Source: Chrysomallon squamiferum (lineage: Eukaryota > Mollusca > Gastropoda > Neomphalida > Peltospiridae). From it: DNA of 63,189 bases. Where the stretch lies: positions 16,668,391 to 16,731,579 of the forward strand of contig CM022668.1 of the NCBI GenBank assembly GCA_012295275.1, read 5' to 3'. Each line of letters opens with the position of its first letter. Position 1 is the stretch's first letter. The position numbers and the translations under genes were made by a program. The notes below the pieces were generated by a model. The model saw nothing but the letters and a program-made list of their open reading frames with translations. It did not search any database and was not told the origin of the DNA. Shown piece by piece: positions 16,853 to 30,633 of this stretch.

Positions 16853-16985
16853 TATGTATGTATCTATGTATGTATGTATGTATGTTTATATGTATGTATG
16901 TGTGTAAATATGTATGAGTATATTTTTGTATATATGTGTACGTGTATAAGTGTATGTATGTATGTATGTATGTATGTATCTAAGT
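16853..16985. repeat. Imperfect (ATGT)n tract
   Basis: TATG/TGTA tetranucleotides with variants. Confidence 0.85.
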
Positions 16986-17029
16986 GTGTATATGCTGTGT
17001 CTGTGTGTCTGTATGTCTAGGTGTTTGTG

Positions 17030-17300
17030 TATGTATCAAATTCACTAACGTCAAGGATTTCCTTTCATTATTTTTTCTGCTATTCAATCAATCACTTCCG
17101 TCGTGGTGGGAAATTTTGACAGTTCTGTCACCAGACTGCTTTCAGCGTTCTCTCTCGTTTCGATCGCGCGATATTGGATTTCCTCGCATTTTCTTCATCA
17201 ACATGAACAATCAGCATATAACTTCATTTTCGTCCAGCATGGCGGAGAAAGTCTTCTGCTTGTCTAATCTTTAAACAATGTTCCAATTTGGCCTTTTTCT
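17030..17300 (+). repeat. Dispersed repeat, copy A
   Basis: Inverted match to 23225-23500. The strongest core is about 105 bp, from GATTTCCTCGCATTTTCTTC through TCCAGCATGGCGGAGAAAGT to CTTTAAACAATGTTCCA. Weaker matching extends about 150 bp upstream. Unidentified interspersed element. Confidence 0.75.
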
Positions 17301-17986
17301 CTACGAAAATACGTTGGTGGCTCGAGTCGAGGATCGTAATTGAATTGGGTTTCTCGTAGCGCTTCGTGGAAATAGCCACCGCTCCTAAAGAAATAACTCG
17401 CCTGGATATGGGCCGACAGGGAGATGGCGTTACGATCGAAGTGGTTCTGTATGAATTATAATAGCAGTAACTTATTTATTTCCTACTTTCATTGATGCGT
17501 TGCCGCTCTATCGACATCACAAGCAGATTCTGAAGAAGGGGTGTAAATTATTGAAGACGCTCAAGAAGGGTTAATATAAATTTGAAATTCCCTTGTGGGA
17601 TAGGAATTGTTCTTCTTCTATGACTTCGTCGTTTGACATAAATGGTTTAGTCTATTTATTTTTAAAATAGGACCAATTACTCTTTGTTTGCTTTAATTTC
17701 CTCCACTTCATGTACTCATAATATTAAAGTTAATAAGATCCTGCGTTTGTTCTTGTACGCGAGTTAAATGTCACGTGGTAGTTTGGCGTCGGGACGGGTG
17801 TAAAAATTAATCAAAATAGTGGACGAAATAATTACCTGCACTGTTGGTTCTTTGCGGTCATCTCAGGTCATTCCTCTCTTAAACAAAGCACAGTGAAGAA
17901 CTAAATAAATAATTATAATTTCATTTCCTTATTTTTATATGCACGTTTTATATTCTTTCTTTTCTTGTATTTATTTATCCTATTTA

Positions 17987-18024
<38 letters not shown>

Positions 18025-18339
18025 TTTTTTTTTTTTTTGATTATTAAATTTTTATTTTTAAATTTTTAAATTTTAAATTTTATTTTTATTATTATTTTTT
18101 TTTTTTATTATTATTTTTTTTTTTTTTTCTCATATGGGCGTTTTTTTTCAGTCTGTTGATCAAAAAGACATTGGTTTATATTAAAACCTGAATTCATTTT
18201 GTATCTGTTCATAGACATACACACACAGAGAGATAGAGATACACACACACGCACACAGACACAAACATCCAGACGAACACACACACATTCAAACACACAA
18301 ATATGCACATCTATAGACACCCATACACACAAAAATAAA

Positions 18340-18520
18340 ATTAAATAAAATTAAATTAAATAAACTGGAAAGAAAGAAACAAGGAAGAATGAAGGAAACA
18401 ATAAATTACATTCCTAATATAAAAATAAAGCAGCTTTAAATCTTCCAATCATTACATTATTTTTTCTGTTGAACGTAAAACAGTAATTTTTTAATAAAAA
18501 GTATCACCCCCCCACATACA
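18340..18520 (+). repeat. Direct repeat, copy 1 (partner at 19640-19810)
   Basis: Both copies share ACATTCCTAA, AAATAAAAATAA, TTTAAATCTTC and AACGTAAAA blocks in the same order, each preceded by a CA-rich microsatellite and AAATAAAT-type sequence. About 1.3 kb apart. Confidence 0.7.
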
Positions 18521-19517
18521 CATACACACACACACACACAAACATACCTACATACAAACATAGATATGAAGACTCCCTAAAATCAAACAAATGTTTTGAA
18601 ACAAATGACGATATTAAATATAGATTTGTATGTTTTTAAATTCCAGGCTAAAATTAAAATAGATGACCTTGACATTCATTTTTATTTATATCAGATCTGT
18701 AATGGAATCCATTATAGTTTTAATAACTTGGTGTTTGTGAGACATGCGAATTATTAATGTTTTATTAATATCGCTCTCTCTCTCTTTTAAGCTTGTTTGA
18801 TGACCAAAACCAATATGAAGCGAAATGCAGAACTAAAAAGAATTCACCTAAAAATCTATCGACCATGTAACGAGGGTCACGTTAGGTTTTCCATACTGCA
18901 TGTCGCTCTGACGTCACATTGCACGTTCCAGAAACAATCGATGGAAACGCAAAGGTCCTTGCATTACGTAGCTGTCACCATGACATTTTTCTTTAAGCGG
19001 CTTGCTTTTTTGTAAGGCGATTACAGTCACCTACGATACACAAACACAAAGCAATTAATTTCACAAAGACCTGTAACGGATATAACGCTTTGATAGAAAA
19101 CAGATATCAGTACCAGTAAAAATAGATTAATGTTTTCAAAAGAGCTAAAATTTAGGACTTATGTGGAACGTTAACACTTTTTTAATTGATATCAAAGTCG
19201 GATGAAGCGATGAAAATACTGTAAACGATCCCACACTGAAATAAGCTAGTGCGCCAGTAAAATGGAGGAATGCGTTTTTGATGACATCACGAGATAAATG
19301 GCTTACACAGAGTTATTTTATTATTAACACTTTGTTAGTTGTTATTACTTAGTGTGTTCTTTTATCGCCATATAACTTATAGCAAGGAATATATTATTAT
19401 AGAATAAATTGTTTAGCAATTCCGATTGGGATTAATAAAAAGATATATATATATATATAAATATTCATTAACAAATGTAGCTTATTTGAATCGTATTAAA
19501 TTATCATCAAATTGCTG

Positions 19518-19542
19518 CACACACACACACGCACACACACAC

Positions 19543-19603
<61 letters not shown>
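19518..19603. repeat. (CA)n(TA)n compound microsatellite
   Basis: CA/GCACA repeats then about 50 bp TA. Confidence 0.97.
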
Positions 19604-19605
<2 letters not shown>

Positions 19606-19639
19606 TATACACAAATAAATAATAAATAGATAAAATAAA

Positions 19640-19810
19640 ATGAATAAATCGGAGAGAAAGAAAGAAAAAAGGAAAGAAAGAAAGGAAATAAGAAACAAAC
19701 AAGCAAACAATATACTACATTCCTAAAATAAAAATAACAGTTTTAAATCTTCTAATCATTTTATTTTTTTTTTTTTTTTTCAACGTAAAAAGGTAATTTT
19801 TCAATAATTA
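19640..19810 (+). repeat. Direct repeat, copy 2 (partner at 18340-18520)
   Basis: Second copy, with an expanded T run and A/G-rich left side. Confidence 0.7.
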
Positions 19811-20486
19811 GTCGAAACACATTTTAGGTACATCAAATGATAGATTTATTCAGAAGCAATTTTTTCTATCAGTAAATGCTGCATTGAGAATATTTTGTGA
19901 ATTCTTTTCCTACACTGAAATATTCTGTGCCATCTTTGTTACACTTTATAAATACAAAATATATAAAAATAATAATAATAAAAAGAATTATTGAATTTCA
20001 GGCTACTGCTTTTAATAGTACAAATGAAAGTTATATATAAATCTGTTCAGCATACATATGGATTTTAACACGAAACAGTTGAAACTTATTAAACGTGGAC
20101 ATTTCTGGTGAAACCGGTCCAAAGCTGGAAAAATTACAAAATTTGAACTTACCACCATTTCACACTTGAAACCTTACGTCTGGTACTATAAAGTCCCACT
20201 GTACAATCATGGAAACCCAGCCTACTTTCCATTAAGTAACAATACATTTTACCACTTGTAACCATCCTAACCTAACAAACTTCACCAGCCTACATTTTTC
20301 TACTAAACATGTTTCTTTGACATAATTATACTGTCAGACATTTCTTTACATTGTTGGTTGTTTATGTTGGCTGTATATTGTTCACATATTATTATACTGC
20401 TGTATTAAGTGGCTGTTCTGTACTAAAGTTCAGTGTTTCGGTAAATTTATGTTAATGTTTATATCCGGGATTCACAGAGTTCTGCA

Positions 20487-20607
20487 TTTTACGGACCGAT
20501 TCTCCCCCCTTAGTCCGTGAAATCGAGGGTCAAAAATATACGTGTTTGTCAACAATATACGTGTTTGTCAACAATATACGTGTTTGTCAACAATATACGT
20601 GTTTGTT
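20487..20607 (+). mobile_element. Foldback motif followed by 19-bp x 4 minisatellite
   Basis: Arms TTTTACGGAC (20487-20496) and GTCCGTGAAA (20513-20522) pair with one mismatch around a 16-nt C-rich loop. Four 19-bp repeats containing AATATACGTGTTTGTCAAC follow at 20532-20607. A degenerate relative of the foldback is at 14471-14512, also followed by a short tandem array. The pairing of a hairpin with a minisatellite resembles non-autonomous Helitron-like elements, but this assignment is an inference. Confidence 0.5.
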
Positions 20608-20609
20608 TC

Positions 20610-21637
20610 CAAGCTTAGTTTACCTTCTGCCATCGCGTGTCTGGACTTACTATTACAAAGCACAGGAACGTCTTAATTGTTTTGTTCCTATTCGATCACC
20701 TTAACACAAGTCGCATATCTTCAGCTAAAAACTTCAACGATTAGAGAGTGACTGCATATTTCACTAAGTCATCCACACTTTGTAATACAATTTTGATCCA
20801 TTCATTTGATATTTCTTTAATTTTTATACACGAATTTTCTTTCTTGTCGAGACTAGCATATCAAATAACTGTTTTCATCTGCTCGCGCTGTTTCTTTCTA
20901 TGATCAGAACGAGATAATGTGTCAGATTAAATTAGAACATTTCAAAGAAAAATATCAGTTAATAGAAGCAAGCATTGACTTCTTGTCTGGAGTGAGCCGT
21001 CCTGTAATTAATGTCACACTTGTGTGTACTCAACGTCTCGGTATATCTCGCGCGAGTTCACGTAATTTGTGTGTAAATAACAAATCACGTGGTTGAGGTC
21101 TGCGTCATATATCTGGAGATCTCCTAACAGACAGAGTACTAGCTAAAATATCAGTCATATAGATTTACAAATATTTTACATTTCTCTTACAAACAAAACT
21201 GTATTCATACGCTGTGTAAAACATTATAAATCTAAGTTTATTAATTATATAAAAAATATATTATTTAATTTTACATTTATCGTACAATGTAAACAATAAT
21301 TATAAATTTAATATGATTATTATCAAGTTTACGATTCCCATTATTACTGTTGTGAAATCCCTTACTTACATGCATGGTGAACAGTGTAATATATTTGTTA
21401 TTTATCCGTATCACTGTTCTCATTGTATTAATACTTTGTGTATAGGTATAGTGTACTGCATTTAATAACTAAACAATACAATAAAACAAATCATCACAAT
21501 TTGTGGTGTTTTTATTGTTTTACTTAACTCATCAAACAATACTGATATGAGAATCTGAATGATGAACTTGTTTCAGTTAGCACTGTAAGTTGTCATTGAC
21601 ATCAGTGTCTGAAGTATCAACTGCTTCACTTCGAGCA
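20610..21637. other. No gene recognised
   Basis: AT-rich; no structured repeat or coding frame seen. Confidence 0.5.
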
Positions 21638-23120
21638 TCATCCAAGTCCTCTGAATTTGCAAGAAAGTCCTCTGCACAATTTTAGTTCATTGCAGGTTAT
21701 CCTGATCACATCTGAAGAGGGCACAGGTAAGTATGAGTCTTGTGAGTCTGACAATGAGTCTACAACCAGATTGTCTAATTGTACAAGATGCTGGTCTTTT
21801 TCTTTGTTTTTTATCATCTGCATACAGGAAAACAGCTTTATCTGTAAGTTTTTGTTCATATGAAGGGTCACAGCTTATAAGTGCAGACAGGTAAACTCTA
21901 ATCACCAGCAAATCATCCAGTGTAGAATTGGACATGTTCAACCTGGTATTTGTCAACTGCCGACTGAGTGCGCTTATGCCCCTCTCAACACTTGCACTAG
22001 CAAGTGCAACCGCCAAGATGATTTCAGTGATAAGAAGAATGTGTGAATATTCAGATGGCTGAATATTTGACATGCCTTGTTCACTTTGGAAGTGAATGAA
22101 TTTGTTTGCCACAAGTTTCTTTAAACCCCTCCATTCAGCAACAGCCATATCTAGGGCAAAGTTGTGGTAAGCTAGCCTTTCAGCAAAATGTTTAGATAAC
22201 AGTTTAATTTGTTCCAAGCCATATTTTGGATCAGATATATCCCACTGAGTGTGATCAGCTGTTTTCATTGCCTTGAAGATAGGGTCATTACAAGAATCCA
22301 GTCCTATAATCAGTTGTGTTGAAATTGCTGGGATCAGTTTTATTCTTATATGTTTCAGTCTCTCGTCCCTGATGAACATGGTTCACAACAAACTTTTCTT
22401 TTATTGTAGTAACAACTTTTTCAGCTTGTTGTTTTTGCTTCTTACTCAACTGATTGTCTTGTTTGAATCTTACACTTGCTGTAAGGTTGGTAGCCTCTGC
22501 TTCACTGAGATTAACTGCAAATGGTAGATCACTGTCATCAGCAGCAAGTGTACTGAGTCCATCTACAGTTGATTTTATTGTGTCAGTAACATCTGTGACT
22601 AATGAAGTTGCATTCTGAGCAGCATGTGACAAATTGGCCGTTTGTTTCAGAGTGAGTCTGCATAGAGATGCATAGATGCCAGATACTCATAACTCAGCCA
22701 TGTGTTGAGGTACCCCTTTAGTCTTGCCTTTTGGTCTGGTTTGCAAATTTTGTTTGAAGCTTGTATCAAGCTTGAAAGTTTATGATCATAGATTTGATGG
22801 CCCTGTATTTATGAATTTGAAATCGTGTATCAGAAGCTTTTGGTATCCGTTGGACTAGAACCCCTAACCGCTCTGCAATAAGTAGCAATATTCTCCAACA
22901 CTTGCTACTATTCTTGAAAAACATAAACAGATTCAACATCATGTCATCCACTTTTGCAAAGTCGCCAATTTCAGCAAATGCATCTTTGACAGCCAGTTCA
23001 ATTCTATGTGCAGAGCAATGAATTATTAGCAACTATTCCCTGCCTTCAGTTTTCATTACAGTTAGAGCACCATTCAGTTTACCAACATTAACATTTGCTC
23101 CATCTGCACAAGCACAAATA
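21638..23120 (-). pseudogene. Degenerate hAT-type transposase (ZNF862-like) remnant
   Basis: Read on the minus strand, fragments are ordered as in a hAT-like transposase: DGANVNVGKLNGAL (about 23110), then IIHCSAHRIELAVKDAF (about 23025), a TRFQIHKYRAIKS segment, a spacer, and the C-terminal dimerisation region ILAVALASASVERGISALSR to RLNMSNSTLDDLLVIRVY (about 22040-21890). It is broken by an in-frame stop near 23033, a frame change near 22375 and others. The 5' end is cut at a (CA)n(TA)n tract. No terminal repeats found. Confidence 0.8.
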
Positions 23121-23136
23121 AGACATTTGAAATGTG

Positions 23137-23138
<2 letters not shown>

Positions 23139-23210
<72 letters not shown>
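23139..23210. repeat. (CA)n(TA)n compound microsatellite cutting the hAT remnant
   Basis: About 60 bp CA then TA, between the hAT remnant and dispersed repeat copy B. Confidence 0.97.
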
Positions 23211-23224
23211 TGACTCTATGAATG

Positions 23225-23500
23225 AATTATATAGGCAAACTGGAACATTGTTTAAAGATTAGACAAGCAGAAGACTTTCTCCGCCATGCTGGACGAAAAT
23301 GAAGTTATGTGCTGATCGTTGATGTTGAGGAAGAAAATGCGAGGAAATCCAGTATCGTTCTATCAGCAAGTAAATACTGAGAAATCTGTCTGGTGACAAA
23401 ACTGTCAAAATTCTCTACGCCTGTGAAGTCACACAACTGACTGATTTGGAAAAGAAAATGGTTATTGAAACGGATTTGATGTCCAAAACGATTCTGAAGT
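23225..23500 (-). repeat. Dispersed repeat, copy B
   Basis: Minus-strand copy of the element at 17030-17300, lying just upstream of the hAT remnant beyond a (CA)n(TA)n tract. The core is nearly unchanged while the flanks have drifted. Confidence 0.75.
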
Positions 23501-24146
23501 AATATGCCAAAGACACTAATTATAATATTTCTGGAAATTAAGATGTCATTAGAAAACATAGGTAAAATTATCATAAAACGATAAATGTACGAAATAAATT
23601 TGCATCATCTGTATGTATCACCCACACGCTAAGCAGGTTGAAAATTGAAATTGTCATTTAACAACTCATATAAAAAGAGGAATAGCGTATTTGCTCCGGT
23701 TTCCACTATTTAAGTGTTAATGGTGACGTCATTATAACGGCATTGCGTTATGTTTTGAAACAAATTCAGTCAGAAAGTCAACAGTATCATTAGAGCCGCT
23801 TGTCAAGTTCGGTGTCAAAATCTGATTTATAAAATCACAACCTTGCATTAACACATACACGTTAAGCATGCACACGAGCACACAAACGCTTATGTATGTG
23901 TATATATATATATGCGTGTGTGTGTGTTTATATACACACAGAGATAGATCTAGGTATGTATACATATATGTATACTATACTATATTATATACACACAGAT
24001 ATCTACAACACATTCATATTCATACAACAGTTTTAGTTAATTTATATTTTAACTTATTATTATCTTATTTTGTTCTTAGAGCTATGAACATTTTAAATAA
24101 CATATACGATAAAATGTGGATAACTAGACAAGTAATATATTTAAAT

Positions 24147-24180
<34 letters not shown>

Positions 24181-24639
24181 CTTAAATATACAATTTCTGT
24201 TAATTTACGAATTATATTTGTTTATTATTATTTTATTTTATTTTCTTCTTAGAATTCTAAACTTTTTTATACGTACACAAATAGTCAAGTAAAGTATTTA
24301 ATTATACATTTGATTATTACTTTTTTAAAACATGCAGTTGGAATATACCATTCTTATATCTTCACATTAAAACTAATTACCTCAGAAGAAATTAAAACAT
24401 ATTCATTTCTGTAAATTATTGAAAACCGAGTACAAACAACAAAGCGCAGGAAGTAACCGTGCCTTATATGCCAATGTACATCACGTCGACATCCGGTTTC
24501 AAAGAGGAGAATGTGTGAATGAATTTATCTCCCTTGATTTGTCAGATTTTGATTTGTCTGTTCCTTCGTGAGCAGATTTTCGCTTAGCTTCGAAAGAGTA
24601 TTTATTCCAAATGCTTCATCAGCATATATTCACCCAAAC

Positions 24640-24710
24640 ACGCACGCACGCACGCATGCGCACACACACACACACACACGAACAGAGGCAGTAACAACAA
24701 CAATAACAAC

Positions 24711-24791
<81 letters not shown>
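24640..24791. repeat. (CA)n and (GA)n compound microsatellite
   Basis: CGCA/CA repeats, a short CAA-rich spacer, then about 78 bp of GA. Confidence 0.97.
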
Positions 24792-24796
<5 letters not shown>

Positions 24797-24999
24797 TTAT
24801 AATCAAGTTTAAGCAAAAATGTATAATACGGAACGTATTATTGATTATTTAATTTATTTTGTTTTTATTTTTATTTTATTATTACTTTTTTATTATTATA
24901 ATTATAGTTTATTATTTTTTTTTTTTTTCATTTGTTAATATTTAAAAGATGTATTAACATTTATTGATCTTACTGTAAATTCAGCTAGCTACAAACTGG

Positions 25000-25707
25000 C
25001 GCCGCTTGTAAATAAATTTTGTTTCAAAATTACTATATTCAGTCTCGTAACTTCGAGAAAAATATCCATACACGAAGCTGATATCCTTAGAACAGTGTTG
25101 GAAAAAACACTGCTGTACGGTAAAACAAGTTTGGAAAATACACACACATAGCAGTTGTCTTCAGTGTTAACGTGTACGTCCGCAGACCCCAAACAGTGAT
25201 CAAAAGCAGGATGCTACATGTTTTAATTAGCATCTGCTGTCTCGTGATTACAAGGAACTGCAGTTATATGTAAACAATGACTGAATATGACCGAAATTCG
25301 AAAATACATGAATATCTCTTCTACAATAGTCTTTATAACGAATAAGCCCCATCATGGACCATAATGATGAAAATATCCATTAGAAGAGAAAAATCAAACG
25401 ATGTGATTTAACATGAAATGAATCAGTGTGTCTGACTCGGGATTACAACCCACGATCTCTGACAAAGATTAATGATAATCTCCATAACCGGATTAAGCGA
25501 AAACAATTTTCGGAAATGCTTTAAATGTCAAAATGATATTTTAACAATGGGTTTATTTTATTGATAACCTGAAACTCATAACCGGAAGTTTAACATATAC
25601 TGGCCAGTGGCGCCCCCTTCAAATGATGCCTGGAACACGTGTCTGCCACACGTTACACAAATAAAAATTAATTAAAACAAAAGATAATAAGAAGGAGGAG
25701 GAGGAGA

Positions 25708-25755
<48 letters not shown>

Positions 25756-26690
25756 TTAATAATAATAATAATAAGCAAGAAGAAGTCATCAATAAATAAA
25801 TAAATAAAATAATAACAATTTAAAAAAATTAAATTAAATTTTGAAGTTAAGGTAGCTTATATTTATTTATTTACTTATATATATGTATTTTTTATTTTTA
25901 TTTTTTTATAAATTAAGTTTTTATCTTTTTGGGCTCGTTGCCAGGTTATTTATAGACGACAGGTGACTAATAGGAATCCAGCAGACAGCAGACAGCCAAC
26001 GTTCCAGTCGTCATCTGTTGATTGGGATTTCTCTAATTTGATTTAACCTCCTACAAAGCTGACAGTTCTACTCATCTCTCTATCAAGTTCTTAATATGTC
26101 ACCATCTTGTCGACCAGATATTTCTGTACTCTCTCTCTCTCTCTCTGTTTTGTCAACTGCAAACTAGCCATTTTATTATTTAATTTACAAAGACACGGTT
26201 ATTTGTAATCTAAATGGACAGAGAAACAGAAAGTCTTTGATTAAAATCCAATATACATGTTTTCGAAAAAGTCTCTTAATTGTCTTTTGGTGTCCAGTAG
26301 GATTCTGCTTATATCTCGTGACAACTACAAATTCAGGGGGATTAACTTGACCACTTTTACCGCAGTAAACCTGATTGAAGTAGAGGTCTTTATTTGATCA
26401 AACTCACCGCTCTGTCCACGCTGGTTTGCTCTATTCAATTTGGGAAATCGACGGAAAACGTGGGTGTTTGAAGTTAACAGATGGGACGAGTATATTAATT
26501 CTGGAAAAGGTTAACAGTTATTACTAACACTCTTTAAGTTATTAATTTACTTCATTTTGAATAATACATGTCCATTTATTAATATGTAACCTTTATTAAC
26601 AGTAACTTTCAGATGTTACTGAAATACTTGTATGCTGCTCTTACCTTCAAAAGTCATCAATATTATATCAGTGTAAAAATATGTGTATCT
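25000..26690. other. No gene recognised
   Basis: AT-rich with (TAA)n at 25708-25775 and short CT runs; no coding frame of note. Confidence 0.5.
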
Positions 26691-26694
26691 TCTT

Positions 26695-26751
<57 letters not shown>
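26695..26751. repeat. (CA)n(TA)n compound microsatellite
   Basis: About 46 bp CA followed by TA. Confidence 0.97.
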
Positions 26752-26920
26752 ATAAATTGCTTAAAATGCATGTAATACTTTGTGTTAATAAAACCGCTAA
26801 AACATGAGCCAGAAGACTGCTGTGTTATAATAACTAGTTTCTTTCCCCTGTTTGTTCTGTATACTTTACAGTCAGATAGTTTATTTACCGATATTATTGT
26901 GAAAACCAATGGAACTATAC

Positions 26921-27052
<132 letters not shown>

Positions 27053-27678
27053 ATTATAGCAAAATTCAAATTTTCATACAAGCAGTCTTAAGAAGAGAAC
27101 ATCCTTTACACATTACATCTAAATAAATATTAATATTGTTTGATAACTATCTATCCATAGAGCAGTTGATTCAGCGATACTGTTAACAAACAAAACATCG
27201 GTTATTCTGGGAATAGTTATAATCCCATGGCTTCATGAACTGAGGAAAATATGAAATATTTAACCAGGTGCTAAACGTGTCTTTAATCTACAGTTATCTT
27301 GTTAAGGATTATGTAGTTGATGTAGTGAGGAAATCCTTTTCTTTCGGTCGGAACAGATGTGTTATTTGTCATACTCTTCCATTCTTATAAAGTGTTAATG
27401 TATGTATTTTCGTACTGGCCAGAAAATAAGCGGCTATATCGATATTTAACTGTGGCTACGTTGTAGATAAGTGAAGACGAATCTAAGACGCGAAGTGATT
27501 CTGGAACAATCCTTCTTAGTGTGACCATAGGGTTAACTGCCGTTCCACCTGAGCTCGAAAATTAGTTCAGATTACATGTGATTTGTTGAGTATGTGAATG
27601 TTTTTATATTCCCTGCAGTTAATCTATAAGTATTCATGGAATGCAACTAAAGTTGTTTCATCCTTCAGATTAACATAC

Positions 27679-27806
<128 letters not shown>

Positions 27807-28419
27807 GACTGCAGACACACGTACAGATGCAGATACGGACACACTTGATCTCTAATAATTATTAATGCAAAGATTTACAACTGTTTTAAACAAGCACTAA
27901 TTTGTAGAAACTGTTTATAAACAATTTTTGTATTTTTTGTTTTTGTTTTTTTTAATTCTTGTTTTTTTTAATTTTTTTATATTTTATTATTATTTTTTTT
28001 TACGGAGATTCTTTATCTAACCACCAAATTTTTATTATAACATATTTATAATAAAATAAAATACACATGTAAAATAAATCAATATACTAAAATAAAATAA
28101 AACTTTTAATAACAACAACTGAAGAGAAAACTGACATAATTTATTCTGTCACATGCAAAAACATTTATTTCGTTTCTTACACATTAAATGTCAAAACGAA
28201 TCACAAAAGCAAATCACTTTAACAAAGAGCAGTCTTTAGTGTGGCAGCAATATTAAATATGTGTATGATACAGTTTATTTATTACTTTGTGGTAATATAT
28301 ATATACATTATATTGCACAGATTAATAGTTATCACTTGGGTATTCATTTCCAGTTTGATGTAAAAGCTGTACCAATTGCATCTACGACAATCACTTATTA
28401 ACATTTAGGAAGAAACAGA

Positions 28420-28450
<31 letters not shown>

Positions 28451-28469
28451 AAAGCTAAGTACACAAATA
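27807..28469. other. No gene recognised
   Basis: Very AT-rich, with a T-rich block at 27930-28000 and a 27-nt A run at 28420-28447. Confidence 0.5.
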
Positions 28470-29980
28470 GTTTATTTTTATTGCCACATAAAACGAATAT
28501 AACGAATAACAAATACATTATAGCAAACGAGTGTTATGATGTCTGTGTTGTACCATTTTCTTTTCTTTAAATTTACTATTGTAAACTGAATCATTTACTG
28601 AAATATCTATGGAAGTATGTATTAAGTCATTGATGCATTTGAAACAAATAATCATTATATATATATATATATGATTTAGTTGGTATCATCATTGCAGTTA
28701 ACAGACTGACGTATTTAAACTAGTATTCAAGAGGAAGATACCTAGCTGTAATAAATCTTGGGAATGATATTTGATTTTATAGCAAATGTCAGATTGATAT
28801 AGATTTGTTTATAATAAATACATTCAACATGATATATCAATGTAGGTAACATGATCTATCTACGTACAGTGAATACTGTCAATATGGCATATAATATACA
28901 AATAGCAATAACAGGATATATCAGTATAGCTAAAACCATCAACCTGGTATATTTACATTTGGTAAATACTGTCAACATATCTATATATATAGTAAATACC
29001 ATTGATGATACAAATTTAGATAATTTATAGAAAATACCGTCAGCTTGGTATTAATTTATGGATATATATAATATAGTCACAGCCTTAAATCGTCATACTG
29101 TTATGTAGATGCACATGTATTTTTACACAATCTTCACACAATCTTCTTTGTGGCAAGCAATAAAGTTAAATTTTTACAACATCAAGTTGTATGTGATAGC
29201 TCAGATAAATATAGTTCACAAAACAAAGTGATTTTATGAAAACCAAAACATATTCCATAAAGTTAACATAAAAAACCCACCCCAAGTAGCCAGTCTTCTG
29301 CAAAGACAAAACGGAAGGGAAACAACTCTTAAAATCAACAATCGATAATAATGATTATAACACAATGAAAATAAATATTTTATTTGAGTAAACAAAAATT
29401 GTAGATTCTGAAGTTATGTGACAAAGTTGATATTTCACTCATTTTAATGATATAATTTCTACAATTTCACACTGAATCTGTGTAAGAACTATAACAGATC
29501 CACTGAGTAGAGCTAGGTCAAACATAAAATGACACTCAACTACAAGTTGGCTATCACTAGGGTGTGATAAAAAGATCTGTTGTAATGAAGGACAGACTCT
29601 AGATATGAAAAAAATAAAATAATAATAAAATAAATAAAAGTAAAAACGTTTGTTACAAAATAAAAAAATAAAAAAAATAAAAATAAAAAAAATAAAACGA
29701 ATATAATTACATTTGTTATTAGTTTTCAAATAGTTATATTCGGTGCATATTTCTTTTTTTGTGTTTGCAGTAAGCTGGCTTTAGCAATACATATTTATTC
29801 CTAAGTAGCATACAGCAGTTTCACAGAAGAATGTTAGCCAGTCTGTTTTTCATAAAACTAGTGAGTTTTAAAGTTGTGTATGAACAGAATAGACACCTTG
29901 TTTGATGTGGTATCACATTCCAGGTGACAAAAAATAAAGTAAAAAATAAAAAGAATTCTGTCTGAAGATTTACACTGAAT
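28470..29980 (-). other. Probable 3' UTR and downstream region of PTPN23
   Basis: AT-rich non-coding sequence after the stop codon. It includes an A/T-rich run at 29610-29700 and several AATAAA hexamers on the minus strand. The extent of the 3' UTR cannot be fixed from sequence; no other gene is visible here. Confidence 0.35.
29794..29799 (-). promoter_or_regulatory. Candidate polyadenylation signal AATAAA
   Basis: First isolated AATAAA on the minus strand outside a simple A/T run, about 185 nt after the PTPN23 stop codon. Further AATAAA hexamers exist downstream (for example near 28475), so this is only the nearest candidate. Confidence 0.3.
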
Positions 29981-30633
29981 TTACTTTGTTTCTTTGTCCA
30001 GTGACCACAGGGGGTCAAGATTACTAAGTGGATCATCTGGCACATTCAGGTTTTCTTTTAATCCTTTATTGTTTGACCGGCCAAAACTTGACTTGGTTAT
30101 TCGTTTTCTCTCAGGAGGAGCGGAACCCAGTGTGAAAGTGTTTGGGTTCTGAAGGTCAACAAGAGATGATGGCATCCCCCCCTTGCTGTCCACTTTGTGT
30201 TGAGGTGAGCCCTTTGATGATACTGACCCACTGACTGATGTCTCACTGACCACTGATGAACTGGAGCCGGACCGACTACGAATCTTTGGACTGTTTATTC
30301 CAGATAAAGAATCTTCACGAGAGTTTGAATCATGTATGCTTGGTTGGTTTTCACTTTTTGTTGGCTGCTGTATTAGATCTGGTAGACTGCAAATCGAGTT
30401 CTCTTCCTTCGGGAGACATCCTGTGTCACCAACTATCTGTCCTTGACCTTCATGGTTGACTGACTCTGAGCTGTGTTTCTCACCAAACCTGCGTACATTG
30501 TTCTGTATGGTCTGTAGGTTGACTGAGCCGAGGACGATGTCATCAGCAGGGTTGACGCTAGATATGTGTTCCGGTGATTTGTTCTTCTTCTGTTTTCTAT
30601 CTACACAGTGTGGGTTCTTCACCAAAACATTTT
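29981..30633 (-). CDS. PTPN23: PTPN23 exon 26: Ser-rich C-terminal tail and stop
   Basis: A 653-nt last coding exon of 216 codons plus the TAA at 29983-29981. It begins QNVLVKNPHCVDRKQKKNK. VNLQTIQNNVRRFGEK corresponds to the SSIQATIAKLS patch of the vertebrate tail. A low-complexity Ser run (SGSSSSVVSETSVSGS) follows, and the end carries KRITKSSFGRSNNKGLKEN, resembling the KQRMSKHNF to GQGL end of vertebrate HD-PTP. The acceptor is the AG at 30635-30634. The tail is probably disordered and a phosphorylation or PEST-type region, as in vertebrates (inference). Confidence 0.92.
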
